Below, piece after piece: positions 1 through 10,960 of a DNA stretch of 64,000 nt. The position numbers and the translations under genes are program-made. How positions within the stretch are numbered: position 1 is the stretch's first letter; each line of letters starts with the position of its first letter. The stretch is from assembly GCA_022495995.1 (NCBI GenBank), contig JAFEMH010001468.1:310001-374000 (forward strand), in the 5' to 3' direction. This DNA is from Adenophora triphylla var. japonica. Lineage: Eukaryota; Streptophyta; Magnoliopsida; Asterales; Campanulaceae. The notes under the pieces are model-generated. The model ran no database searches. It was not told where the DNA came from and was given only the letters and a program-made list of their open reading frames with translations.

Positions 1-227
1 CTTCTCAACTTTCACATTTTTTTAAAAATTATCTATTTTACTTTTATTTTTTATTTATACTTTCCTTTTTTACTTTTTTTTTTCTATTGTTTTTTCCTTC
101 TCCAAAATTTTCTTCCCGCCTATATATTCTTAGCTTTTTTTTTTTCCATTGACGATTACATATGATGATTCATGCTAGCCAACCCCAAATCATTCTGGGA
201 CTAACTTTGTTATTGTTGTTGTTGCAG

Positions 228-1331
228 GTTACAATGATTACTTCAATGAGTCAGCACATGTGGATGCTGTAGTTTATATGATGCTTGCTAACCGTCTGAT
301 TCATTCTATCTTGCCTGATGCAACTGTGATAGCTGAAGATGTTTCTGGTATGCCTGGACTTGGTAGGCCCGTCTCTGATGGAGGAATTGGGTTTAACTTC
401 TGTCTGGCAATGTCTATTCCTGACATGAGGTACCATATGAAGTTTAAGAGAGATGAAGAGTGGTCTGTGGGTGAAATATGAACAAATAGGAGATATACCG
501 AGAAGTGTATTGCTTAGGGGTGCAAAATCGGGCGAGTTGCTCGATAACCGACTCGGGTTAGACTCGCCAAACTGCCATCCGACTCGGCCCGTGACTCAGT
601 AGCGAGTCGAGTTCGGTTGCAATGGCGGACTCGATTTCAAAACCGAGTCGAGCCGAGTTTCACCCCAACTCGACTCGTCAGCTCGCCGGTAACTCGAATA
701 AACATCAAAATCGACCACTCCGACTCCATGAATACAAATCAAATACCCGTTCTTTCAACCACCATGAAAATTTCATGCTTAAAATCGAGAAAATACCAAC
801 CGAGTCTGCAACGATTTTCTGGATGACAACATCACAGAAGGCAGCCAACAATAGAAAAAAAAACGGGGGGGGGGGGAGTTAAAGGGGAGAGAGATTTACG
901 GGAGAGAGAGGAGAAGAAATCAGAAATTGGTTGTGGATGGAGAAGTAATTGGTGAAACAAAATAGATAAATTGAGAGAGGAGAGAAAATGAGAAATCAAT
1001 TGAGAGAGGAGAGAAATTACGATGGCTTAAGCTTCCTTGGGAATTTGGGAAGATAAATAGGTGAGAAAAATAGCATTGGAAATATCAAATAGGGTTTTGA
1101 CTTTTGAGAAATGCAACAGTTAAAGCTTACGCCCATTTCGAGGAAAACGAGCCATACGGGTACTCGCGAGTCCCGGAATCTTACAGCCGAGCCGAGTTCG
1201 GCGTTTAAATTTTGTGGACGACTCGACTCGATTAATAAAAACTGTAACTCGACTCGAACTCGCCGGTACTCTGACTCGGTTCCGACTCGATTTACAGCTC
1301 TAGTATTGCTTATGCTGAGAGTCATGACCAG
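228..1331 (+). pseudogene. Starch-branching-enzyme-like exon, split by a hAT insertion
   Basis: The exon starts after a TTGCAG acceptor at 222-227 and ends at a GTAAAT donor at 1332. Its translation resembles the GH13 catalytic region of plant starch-branching enzymes, which form alpha-1,6 branches in plastid starch. The stretch VDAVVYMMLANRLIHSILPD is followed by VIAEDVSGMPGLGRPVSDGG, where the Glu-Asp pair sits in the family's catalytic-strand context; it looks closest to the branching-enzyme-3 type. Two lesions are visible: TGA at 479-481 in frame with the rest of the exon, apparently from a small in-frame deletion, and a 788-bp hAT element after 514. After removal of the insert and one target duplication, the frame continues through TNRRYTEKCIAYAESHDQ to the donor. 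Bases 1-227 are pyrimidine-rich intron. No other exon of this gene is in the window, so this may be the edge of a decaying gene or a captured fragment. Confidence 0.75.
515..1302. mobile_element. Non-autonomous hAT element, 788 bp
   Basis: The element begins TAGGGGTGCAAAATCG and ends with the imperfect inverse CGATTTACAGCTCTA. It is flanked by an identical 8-bp direct repeat, GTATTGCT, at 507-514 and 1303-1310. Eight-base target duplications and short TIRs starting TAGGG are typical of hAT elements. The subterminal parts are full of short ACTCG/CGAGT words in both orientations, as expected for transposase-binding repeats. There is a run of nine or more G near 866. No transposase reading frame is present. 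Confidence 0.88.
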
Positions 1332-1364
1332 GTAAATGAATTGAAGGATCTTGTTTCCATATAC

Positions 1365-1771
1365 TGTAAGATTTGGAAAAACTTAATTTGTGTATTGACA
1401 ATCAATCAATTTATAGTACAATATGAGGAGTCCTATTCTATACAAGGATTTGAAGACCTAATCTATACAATTGAATATTTGGTTTCCTAATATTACAAAC
1501 TACTGAATATATATCAACATAATATAGAAACCAAATCCTATTAAGAAATAGCCGAGCAATGAGGCAACAAGTGAGGCGGCCGCTTGGTGTTGGACAAGAC
1601 GTGCGCCTGGGAGGCAGTGGCTTTGGCCGAGATCTGTGACGGATGAGGCGGGCGCCTGGCTGGAGGTGAGATGAACGCCTGGGAGGCAGTAGCTTCAGCC
1701 GAGGTATGTGACTTCTGAAGCGGGCGCCTAGAGATGCCGAGGCTGAAGCCTCACTATCTGATGCTATGTCA
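1365..1771 (-). repeat. Candidate copia 3' LTR
   Basis: This block lies directly downstream, in element sense, of the copia RNase H. It starts TGTAAGATTTGG and ends GCTATGTCA on the + strand, so the minus strand reads TG...CA. A purine-rich tract (AAGGATAACAAGG in element sense) precedes it. It contains an imperfect internal duplication of the phrase GAGGCAGTGGCTTTGGCCGA. The paired LTR is absent, so the exact ends are an inference. Confidence 0.45.
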
Positions 1772-1774
1772 CCT

Positions 1775-3535
1775 TGTTATCCTTAATACGCCCCTGCAAG
1801 ATGGATGATCCGAGGAGAAGACCAATCTTGGAAGTAAGGTGTTGGAAGCGTATGCGAGGTAGCGGTTTTGTCAAGATATCAGCCAGTTGATCCGAACCAG
1901 AAATGTGTTGAACACGGAGAGAACCGGACTGAACTTGTTCACGGAGAAGAAATGAGAGAGCCACATGTTTCATCCGAGAGTGAAAAACCGGGTTTGCAGA
2001 ATAGGTTGTGGTGCCTAGGTTATCACAATAGACCACAGGTGTAGCGGGCAAGGAGAATCCAAGTAAGTAAGTTCTTAACCCAGGTGAGTTCAGCAGCGGT
2101 GTCAGCAATTGCCCGAAATTCAGCCTCAGTTGTGGACCGAGCAAGAGCACGTTGTTTGTGGGATGACCAAGTGATCGGGTTGTGCCCAAGATAAACCAAG
2201 AAGCCGGAAGTGGACACAAAGTCGTCTTTGTCACCTGCCCAATCCACATCACAAAAGGCATGAAGGGAGGGAGGAGATTTTGAGAAGATTTGAAGACCCA
2301 AATGCATAATGCCATGAAGGTAGCAGAGAAGCCGTTTGAGTGCAACTCAGTGGGAGGTTGGGGGTTTTGCATGAACTAAGCAAGTTTGTTGACAGAGAAG
2401 GCAATATCGGGACGAGTGAAGGACAGATACTGTAGTCCACCAACAATAGCACGATAGGGGGTAGGGTCAACAGCAGGAGTGGTAGTGGACCGAGTGAGAG
2501 GTGGTGATGTGACCATTGGAGTTGGAAGCGGTTTACAGTCAATCATGTTGTGACGAGTGAGAAGATCATGGTTGTATTTTGTTTGAGAGAAGAGGAGCCC
2601 ATTTTGCTTCGGGACGACTTTAACACCGAGGAAGTAAGATAAGGGACCAAGATCCTTAAGGGAGAAACGGTTTGACAGACTGGTGATGAATGACTGAAGG
2701 TGAGATGGTGAGGGTCCAGTGATAATGATATCGTCAATATAGACTAACAGATAAATCGAAGTTGGAGTTGTATTTAGGATGAATAGAGAGGGATCAACTA
2801 AAGAGGGGTGAAAGTCATATGTGGTGAGGTAGGTTTTGAGTTCTTGAAATCAGGCACGAAGGGCCTGTTTGAGACCATAGATGGCCTTGGAAAGGCGACA
2901 AACAGAGGAAGGGTTGGTGGAGTCCTCAAATTCGGGGGGTTGAGTCATAAACACAGTTTCAGAAAGGGTACCTTGAAGAAAGGCGTTGTTGACATCAAGT
3001 TGGAGAAGGGGCCAATGGTTGGTCGTGGCAAGGGAGAGAAGAAGCCGAATAGTGGATGGTTTTACAACGGGGCTGAAGGTTTCGGTGTAGTCAACACCGG
3101 GTTGTTGGTGAAAACCCTTGGCTACAAGCCGAGCCTTGTATTTCTGAATTGTGTTGTCGGGATTGTATTTAATGCGAAAAACCCATTTGCATCCAACAAT
3201 GTTATGAGTTGTGGTAGGAGGAACCAAAGACCAAGTGTTGTTACGGGTTAGAACCTGAATTCTTCAATCATGGCATTACGCCAATGTGGACTGGATAGGG
3301 CCTGTTTGGTGGTGGTGGGAAGGCATGTGGGAGAGGTGAGAAGGGAAAGGTTGGCATACTTAGGATTAGGTTTGGTGATGCCATGGGATAATCTTGTGGA
3401 GATAGTACGGGTGGGAGGTGGGTAGGAGGTGGGGTTGGGAGTAGGTAGGGTTGTTTCAGGCTGAGGTGTGAATGGGGTTTCATTTGGAGTGGGTTGGGAG
3501 GCAGATTTGGGTTGGGTGATTTCTCGGAGGGGTGC
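1775..3535 (-). pseudogene. Ty1/copia pol remnant (integrase tail, reverse transcriptase, RNase H)
   Basis: On the minus strand the product runs from the integrase-RT linker (about 3535-3240), through RT, to RNase H (about 2310-1800). RT landmarks are [61 protein letters not shown], the catalytic YIDD near 2730-2741 and DLGPLSYFLGV. RNase H shows CDVDWAGDKDDFVSTSGFLV, STTEAEFRAI and LADILTKPL. The order INT-RT-RNase H defines copia. At least two in-frame stops are visible: TGA replacing the Trp expected after KQALRA (near 2850) and TAG in the KLA-FMQNP segment (near 2378). Both fit C-to-T or G-to-A changes at CHG-type sites, and there are also frameshifts. Gag, protease and most of integrase are missing: the element stops abruptly near 3535 against an unrelated + strand ORF. 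Confidence 0.88.
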
Positions 3536-4300
3536 ACCTCGGCAACAGGACCAGGGTAGCTGGGAGCTGATGATGGCCAGGCTATCCACTTCGGACATCC
3601 GTTGGTGGATACCTCACTGGAGGTTGCAGACCCGGGGAGGACATTTCGGGAGTCCTATCTTTGTGAGGGTTCCAGGATTCTGCTGGTCATCCTTCTACAT
3701 ACCCTGCTTGGTATCCAGGCAGTTTGGGGCCTTACAGGAGCCTTTGAGTGATTGGGAGGACATTCGCACCATGGAGGTGGTGTCATTGGATATGAGGGAT
3801 CCAGCAGCTTCTCTTTCTTCTCGAGGGCTTGGACATACACTGCTTTCCCACCCAGGGCTATCTTCAGGAGCGGGGAAGAGTACCATCTTGACCACTGTCT
3901 ACTTGGGTAGTACGAGAGGGAGATGGGAGCGACTCGAGGTCATATTAGAGGAGAGACGTCGAGCTTTATTGGGAGGCGGCTGCGACTCGAGTAGGACTAC
4001 GAGGAGGCTGAAGCTAAGGCGAGTCACCATAACCAGTCAGGTGACTTGGTCAGGGACATGGAGGCTCGGTACAAGAGGTTGTCCGAGGTTGCTCCTTTGA
4101 CTGAGGCTCAGAGGGAGGAGGTGCGGACTCGTGCTCGGGTAGAAAGAGCACTTATTGACACGGGTTTGGTGGAGGCTCCAGTGAGGATACCGGAGGTCGG
4201 GATGAGGGATACCGACATTATTGAAAAGAAGAGGAAGAAGACTCGACGGGGTCGAGGAAAAGGGAAGAAGACTAAAGAAGACTCAGCGAATGACGACTGA
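3536..4300 (+). pseudogene. Truncated accessory ORF, antisense to the neighbouring Tat pol
   Basis: This + strand reading frame converges on the pol gene that ends at 4966 on the minus strand. One frame gives SRQFGALQEPLSDWEDI near 3710-3770, resembling the RQFG-x2-Q signature of the DUF7745 and plant-mobile-domain proteins often carried by plant gypsy elements. After frameshifts it ends with an acidic-basic tail (4046-4300), including IEKKRKKTRRGRGKGKKTKE, a likely nuclear-localisation-type cluster, before TGA. The start is lost at the copia junction near 3535. Extra ORFs downstream of pol are known in Tat-lineage elements; the family assignment here rests on short motifs. Its molecular role is unknown. 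Confidence 0.5.
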
Positions 4301-4965
4301 CAAGTCTTTTCTTAAAATCCTCTTATTGCCAATTGCAAACACATTAGTTTATTTAGGCATTTTATTGTATTTTAGATCTTTGTAGCAGGTTAGCAGAGTC
4401 AAGAGGTAGACCGTGCTTGAACTCATCAAGAAGTTTTTAACTTGTAATGAACAAGGAATATTATTTTAGAAATTAATCAAGACACATTTCATGGAAATTC
4501 AAATGTCTTATTGCTTGGGACCCGTTTTATGAAAACTGAAATACCCTTTTATTTATTTATTGTTTAGGACGCACTTCATGGAAGCTTTATGGTCCTTCTT
4601 TTTTTTATTGTTTAGACCGAACCATATATGGCTGCCTACGTTCCCCTTTTACAAGAAGGCTAAGGGGCTCAGGTCTTCGTAGTTCATTCCGGTGAACTAA
4701 CAAAACTAGGTCTTTTTGACTTCTTTTTTTTTCTGTGCAACCCTGTTTTTTGCCTAGACCGCCCTTTTTGGGTTTTTCAGCCTAGCTGGGTATTACTCTT
4801 TTTGCACTATTATATTTTTTTTTATGTGCAACCCTGTTTTTTGCCTAGAACGCCCTTTTTGGGTTTTTCAGCCTAGCTGGATATTACTCTTTTTGCACTA
4901 AGATTTTTTCTTTTTTTTTATTTTCTTTTATTTTCTATTTTCTTTTTTTTTTTTTTCTTTTTTTT
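4301..4965. other. Non-coding spacer between converging ORFs, with a 91-bp tandem duplication
   Basis: No supported gene lies here. A phrase starting TGTGCAACCCTGTTTTTTGC occurs at 4734 and again at 4825, each copy about 75 bp long and nearly identical. It is followed by a T-rich tract (4905-4965) adjoining the pol stop codon. This is the 3' untranslated part of the minus-strand Tat element and of the convergent ORF. Long pyrimidine runs on the + strand would be purine tracts in the Tat sense. Confidence 0.6.
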
Positions 4966-7900
4966 CTAGACATAGTACCTTCGGAGTTTATCACCATTGA
5001 CTGGGTGGACAAAGGGATTGCCGTCCAAGTCTGCAAGCTTCATTGCTCCTCCCGACAGTATCTTCTGCACCACATAAGGGCCGATCCAAACGGGTTCCCA
5101 TTTTTCCAGGGGGTTGTCTCTGGTAGGGGGCTTCACTTTCAGCACTAAGTCGCCCTCTTTGATGTCTCTGGCTTTGACTTTCTTGTCAAACGCTCTGGCC
5201 ATTCGCCTCTGGTAGGCTCGGGTGTGCTCCATGGCTTTGAGCCTTCTCTCATCGAGCAGGGCCAACTCATCATGCCGACTTCGTAGCCATTCTACTTTGT
5301 TGACACTGTTTTCCAGGAGGACCCTTAATGACGGGATTTCCAACTCCACTGGTAACACTGCTTCCATCCCGTAGGTTAGGGCAAAAGGAGTTTCTCCTGT
5401 GGCATTACGACAGACGTTACGTAGCCCCGAGTGCTAGATGCGGCTTTTCGGGCCAATCTCGACCACGGGTGGCCATTTTCCGGATGATCCGTTCGAGTGT
5501 CTTATTAGCGGCTTCCACGGCTCCATTAGTCGAGGTGCAGACGGGGACGACTTGTGGCGAGTAATTACGAACTCGACGGCAATCTATCGCAGTCTCCTTC
5601 GAAGTGTGACCCATTATCAGAAATGATCTCGTTGGGCACCCCATATCTGCACATTATGTTTTCTTTGATAAACTGGGCCACTTTTCTGGAAGTGAGGACC
5701 TTGTAGGACTTGGCCTCTACCCACTTTGTGAAGTAGTCGATGGCTACCAACACGAACTCGTGCCCATTGCTTCCTGCCGGGGCTATCTTCCCTATCACGT
5801 CAATACCCCAAGTTGCAAACGGCCAAGGAGTCGTCATGCAGTACAGGTCATGAGGTGGGAGATGGTTGAGGTTGGCAAACCGCTGGCACTTGTCGCATGT
5901 TCGGACGTGCTGGACGCAGTCTGTTTCCATGGAGATCCAGTAGTAACCCATTCTGAGGATCGCTTGCATCAGGGCTCTGGCATTCATGTGAGGACCGCAG
6001 GGACCATTGTGGACTTCGGTCATCAACTCTTTGGCCCTTTCTTGAGTGATGCACAAGAGGAGTGGTCCTTGATACCGCTTCTTGTACAGGTTGCCTCCTA
6101 GGATGACATAATGGGAGGCCAACCTTTTCAGGGCTTGCAAGCTCTTGGCTCTAATACCTTCCTTTGGTCTACCTTCTTCGTCTCTGAAAGCTGACTTTCC
6201 GTCTTTGAGGAACTGGTAAATCTGATTGTACCAGGGTTCCTTTATAGGCTCGGGTCCCAGGTCTACCTCACAACAGAAGGCTGGGGCTTCTCTTCTACCC
6301 ACTCTGAAGGGCTTTATGGCTTTTCCCTCGGGAATCTCTACCAATGAGGCTAGAGTAGCTAGGGCATCTGCGAATCTGTTCTTTTCCCTCGGCAAGTAGT
6401 GGAAAGTCACTTCTCTGAACTGTCCAGTCAACTCCTCCATATAGGCATGATACCGCTGCAGATTAGGGTCCACAGTCTTCCACTTGTTGGAGACTTGGTT
6501 GATGATCAGGGCTGAGTCTCCGTAAACTTCGAGCTCCTTGACATTTCTTTCTAAGGCAGCTTCCAAACCAGCAATGCAGGCTTCATACTCGGCGACATTG
6601 TTCGTGGCAGGGAAGTTCAACTTGAGGGCTATGGGGGTATGCTCGTCTTTCGGATCGACCAGTAGCATTCCTACGCCATTTCCTCTTTTGTTAGCGGCTC
6701 CGTCAAAGAACAGTTGCCATCTATTCTCGGGTTCAACCGCAAAGATCCCTTCATGCAGGAATTGGGGTTCGGGCCTTTGTCTTCATTCTGGGAAATTTGC
6801 CAGATGGTCTGACAATGCTTGTCCCTTGATGGCCTTTCTGGTCACATAGTTGATGTCGTACTCTGCCAAGAAGAAGGACCACTTTGCTAGACGCATCGAG
6901 AGGGAAGGCTTATCAAATATGTTCTTGATGGGGTCCATTTTCGAGACCAAATTCACAGGGTGGGCTTGCATATAATGCTTCAATTTGCCGACTACCCAGA
7001 CCAGTCCTGCACAAGTCTTTTCACATGCTGAGTAATTGAGCTCACTTCCTTGTAGCTTTCGGCTGACGAAGTAAATGGCGTTCTCTACCCGAGAGTCTTT
7101 TTTCTCCTGAGCAAGCATAGCCCCAACTGCCGTGTCAGTGACAGTGAGATAGAGTAAGAGGTTTCTGTCTATGTGGGGGGCATAGCACCGGGGGATGTAC
7201 TAAGTACGCCTTGATCTGGTCAAAGGCATCTTGGCATTCTTCAGTCCATTCTGTGTCCACATTCTTCTTCATGAGCTTGAAAATGGGTTCGTACATAGTG
7301 GTCAACTGATTTACAAAACGGCTGATGTACTGCAATTTGCCCATAAAGCTCTTGACTTACATGCAGGTTTGAGGTGGCCTCATATCCATAATGGCTTTGA
7401 TCTTTCGGGGGTCAACTTCTATACCTCGCTCCGTGACCATATACCCAAGCACTTTTCCCCTTGTCACTCCGAAGGTGCATTTGGCAGGGTTTAGTCTCAT
7501 GGAATGCTGTCTCAGCCTCTCAAAGAACTTTCGTAGGTCAACAAAGTGCTGCCCATCCTCGCCTTTGGAGTGGATTATCATGTCGTCAACGTAGACCTCA
7601 ATCTCCTTGTGGATCATGTCATGAAAAAGCGCGGTCGCTGCCCTTTGGTAAGTAGCCCCGGCGTTCTTGAGCCCAAACGGCATCACTGTGTAGAAGTAAG
7701 TCCCCCACGGTGTGGTGAAGGCTGTCTTTTCTTGGTCTTCCTCGGCCATCTTGATCTGGTTGTAGCCTGCAAAGCCATCAACGAAGGATTTGACTTCGTA
7801 GTTGGCGGTGGAGTCCACCAGGATGTCTATGTTTGGCAGAGGGTAGTCATCTTTGGGGCTGGCCTTGTTCAGATCTCGGAAATCTACACAAAGAAATAAG

Positions 7901-8816
7901 CACCTTCCCATTGGCCTTGGTTACAGTCACGATGTTGGACAACCATCGGGTATTCAATGACTCTCATGAACCCTACCCGCAGCAGCTTCTCAATTTCTTC
8001 CTTGACCTGTAGAGACCATTCCGGCTTGCTCTTTCTCGCTTTACGCTTTGCTGGCTTAGCATCTGGTGCTGGAGGGATTCTGTGCTCTACTATCGAACTG
8101 TCTAGCCCCGACATATCTTTGTATGACCATGCAAACACGTCGACGTATTCTCTGAGCAGATCAATCAGTCTGTCCCTTTCAACCCCCTGGAAGAAGCTTC
8201 CAATCTGTGTCTCTTTAGGTTCCTCAATAGTACCCAAGTTCACACTTATCAAAACCTCCTCGACTGGCTTGGGCCCGGTTTTCCTCTTTTAGAAACACGC
8301 TTGAAGATTTCTTTAATGTATTGTTCATTTAGTGTGTTTGCATCTTGTTCAAATGATTCATTATTAACTGTTGTTAAGTTTTGAGTTAATTTATCATTTG
8401 TTAAGTTGGCAATAAGAGGATAATCAGAAAGATTTGTCATTTCATTCAAAATAAGGGGAAAGATGACATCGATTACATTTTCATAATCCTCAGGCGTGAG
8501 GCGTGAGGCCTTCGGATGACTCAGAGGACTGGAATTCAAAGATTCCTGACTCGACTGTATGGACAACAGGGTGTTTGACACGACTGGGTTGAGAAGGACG
8601 GGGTACCAATCCAAGCTCCGTGATCATTTGCTGTCGACTGGCTATTGGTCCTGAGAATGTCTCCCAATTCTTCAACGGCATCTCTGTCTTAGTCACCAAA
8701 GTGCGGGGATCAAAAGGATTTTCACCACCGTCTCCAATTACGGCAACTATCTCATCATCTGAACTGAAGTCGATCAAATCTGGGATCTGTGCTTCCTCAT
8801 CAAACAACTCTTGCAA
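4966..8816 (-). pseudogene. Tat-lineage Ty3/gypsy pol (linker, RT, RNase H, archaeal-type RNase H, integrase)
   Basis: In element sense the order is: PRO-RT linker with NPFDPRTL (8816-8490); RT (about 8250-7135) with VDFRDLNKASPKDDYPLP, MPFGLKNAGATYQ and catalytic YVDD near 7580; RNase H (7118-6783) ending LAKWSFFLAEYDINYV; a second, archaeal-type RNase H (about 6700-6300) with NNVAEYEACIAGLEAAL and GDSALIINQVSNKWK; integrase with its His/Cys zinc region (about 6030-5890, ending CDKCQRF); and core motifs GIDVIGKI and SDNGSHFEGD. It ends in a GDLVLKVKPPTRDNPLEKW-type C-terminus and stops after KLRRYYV. RT-RNH-INT order plus dual RNase H marks the Tat clade. Frameshifts occur near 8490, 7910, 7350, 7130 and 5640, so it cannot be translated as one product. 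Gag and protease are absent between the linker and the leader. Confidence 0.92.
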
Positions 8817-8840
8817 GCCCCACTCACTGTCTTCACTACT

Positions 8841-9147
8841 CGGAGGGTCCTAGAAATGAAGAGCGGACCTCGGAGGGTCCTAGAAATGAAGAGCGGACCT
8901 CGGAGGGTCCTAGAAATGAAGAGTGGAGAGTGGACCTCGGAGGGTCCTAGAAATGAAGAGCGGACCTCGGAGGGTCCTAGAAATGAAGAGCGGACCTCGA
9001 GGGGTCCTAGAAATGAAGAGCGGACCTCGGAGGGTCCTAGAAATGAAGAGAGGAGCGGACCTCGGAGGGTCCTAGAAATGAGGAGCGGACCTCGGAGGGT
9101 CCTAAAAATGAGGAGCGGACCTCGGAGGGTCCTAGAAATGAGGAGCA
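8841..9147. repeat. 30-bp tandem repeat, 10 copies
   Basis: Ten copies of a 30-bp unit start CGGAGGGTCCTAGAAATGAA at 8841, 8871, 8901, 8938, 8968, 8998, 9028, 9063, 9093 and 9123. Two spacings are lengthened to 37 and 35 bp by local duplications. Each unit contains the dyad GGACC-TCGGAG-GGTCC. The array sits exactly where gag and protease of the minus-strand Tat element should be. The + strand is open across the array only because 30 is divisible by three; I do not treat it as coding. Confidence 0.93.
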
Positions 9148-9874
9148 GTTAAGCATTTTATTTACAAAAAAGCCCTCTATTTTTTTTATAGAACCTACTC
9201 TTGGTTGGAAGGGATACCCCTTTTTCGCAACTAACTAAAGGTCCTAAAGTGGTGGATCCTAATGACTAACTGTCTCATATAGACATTTAAGATGATATAT
9301 ATGGGAAGTACTACAGACCTATGATAAGACAAGATCTAGCATTCAAACTTTACATGGTACGTCCTTTAAAAGGAAAATCAATTTTTTTTTAGTGCCTTTA
9401 TTTTCTTTATAGATCTTGACTTATCATTGATTCGTAGTGACTTAACACAAAGACCTTATTAATTGTCTACATGAAAAAAGCTAGTCAAACCAACCGGTCA
9501 CGGGGAGTGTACTCCTAGCAAAATGGGTGACACAAGGGTTAGGTTTCAGGCTCCCACCGTGCAGCCGAAGCGCACTGATGAGTGGATGGCCAAGTGAGAC
9601 TCGGAAGGGAGGCGACATGATCACCACACTTCCCGCACTTTGGCTTCTCCGATGGGTTAAAGGGTGTCTGTGCAGTGTGACACGGACTCTAGTGGTAGTG
9701 TGAGGTAAAAAGTCTAATTCTTTTTTTAAGGAAAAAAGAGAAAGATTTTTTTTATGAGATGCATGCATGCAATGCAACAGTTAAGAATAGGAGAAAAAGA
9801 AAAAGGAAGTAAAATACAACACCATACAAGAAAACGAAAGTCTGACCCACTTAGTTTGAAAAAATTCAAAACAA
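9148..9874 (-). other. 5' leader of the minus-strand Tat element
   Basis: This region lies between the primer-binding site and the tandem repeat. It has no domain I recognise and only short frames. The stretch 9490-9710 is GC-richer than its neighbours, and 9720-9870 is purine-rich on the + strand. In an intact Tat element this would be the untranslated leader before gag. Confidence 0.55.
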
Positions 9875-9892
9875 TCCCCAGCGGAGTCGCCA
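9875..9892 (-). promoter_or_regulatory. Primer-binding site, tRNA-Arg type
   Basis: On the minus strand TGGCGACTCCGCTGGGGA begins two bases after the LTR end. Its complement TCCCCAGCGGAGTCGCCA ends in CCA like a mature tRNA 3' end and fits, from memory, plant tRNA-Arg. Tat/Ogre elements are known to use a tRNA-Arg primer. It fixes the LTR boundary and the element's orientation. Confidence 0.85.
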
Positions 9893-10676
9893 CTGTGAAT
9901 ACCCCGTCCCGATGCAACGCGCATTCGGAAGTTTCAAATAATTAATCATATAATGTCGAATCGAAATGGGATATTCATTCAGTGACACTCGCTTTAAACC
10001 ATATTAAAAATATTAGTTTAAATTTTGAGAGTCGCCACGCCACTTTGATATAGCCCAAAGCTTTGAAAAAAGGCTAAACAGTTAATTGGGTTCGGGGGTC
10101 AAGTTACAACAGAAGAAGAAACGCTATCACTCCTATTGCCGGACGAATCGGTCTTTCTAGCATGTGGGGTGTTGGTTGTGTGCGGTGTTTACAGGAATAG
10201 ATAGAAGAAACGAGATCATGCATAAGGAGGAGGGGAGAGAAAGAATTAATTGATGATCACACCCTAGAACCTTTGAGTTAGGCCCTCGGAAGGTGCACTA
10301 ATCAACGTTCATCCTTGGGGGATTGTTGATCATGGGATAATTATTACTAAGGTGGAAGGTAAGAAATAGTTCCTAGATCCATTGGGTTCCTCGGGCGAAA
10401 CCTTAGATCATCCTCGGCTATTGCATATTTAAATATATTAAAACAGTCCTAAATCTAGCATAAAGGAACAATTAAAATATAATAAGCATGCAAATATAAT
10501 AAGACAATAATAATAATAGGAAACAAAAATATTAAAAAGAGTCTTACCAATTGTAGCAAGACTTTGGGGTCGAATCTAGGGCGATTCGAAGAGAGTAGGA
10601 AGAACTGTGGGTAAAACAAGAGTAGTCTCGTTTCTCCCGAGTAATTTGTGTGTTGAAATTGAGGAGCCGGGCACAC

Positions 10677-10686
10677 CTATTTATAG
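10677..10686 (-). promoter_or_regulatory. LTR TATA box
   Basis: The minus strand reads CTATAAATAG about 580 bp into the LTR. Transcription would run toward the primer-binding site at 9892 and on into pol. Immediately upstream (10718-10960 on the + strand) is the cluster of CGATCGGCC-type palindromes. Confidence 0.7.
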
Positions 10687-10717
10687 TGCTTCGGTAATTG
10701 GGCTGGGCCAGCTGAAG

Positions 10718-10960
10718 GGTCGATCGGCCTTAAAAATAAGGTTCGATCGGCACAAAAAGAAAGGGTCGATCGGCCTTAAAAATAAGGTCCGATCGGCACT
10801 TAAAATAAGGTTCGATCGGCACTTAAAGCTTATCTTAAATGAATTGGGCCGATCGGCCAAATATTGAGCCTAGGGTCGATCGACCAAATTTGGCCCAACC
10901 TTGTCCTTGGCCCAATCAGCCTAGAACTGGCCGGCCACCATTGCAAAAGCCCTACAGTGC
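10718..10960. repeat. Cluster of GATCGG/CCGATC palindromic repeats in U3
   Basis: A direct repeat of about 35 bp built on GGTCGATCGGCCTTAAAAAT and GGTTCGATCGGCACTTAAA occurs several times. It is followed by GGGCCGATCGGCCA and GGTCGATCGACCA. The cores CGATCG and GGCCGATCGGCC are palindromic. The cluster lies just upstream of the LTR TATA box. Confidence 0.8.

Noticed and set aside
2808..3251. Plus-strand 147-codon frame
   Set aside because: Shadow of the copia RT on the opposite strand.
8811..9152. Plus-strand frame of RRVLEMKSGP repeats
   Set aside because: Artefact of the 30-bp tandem repeat.
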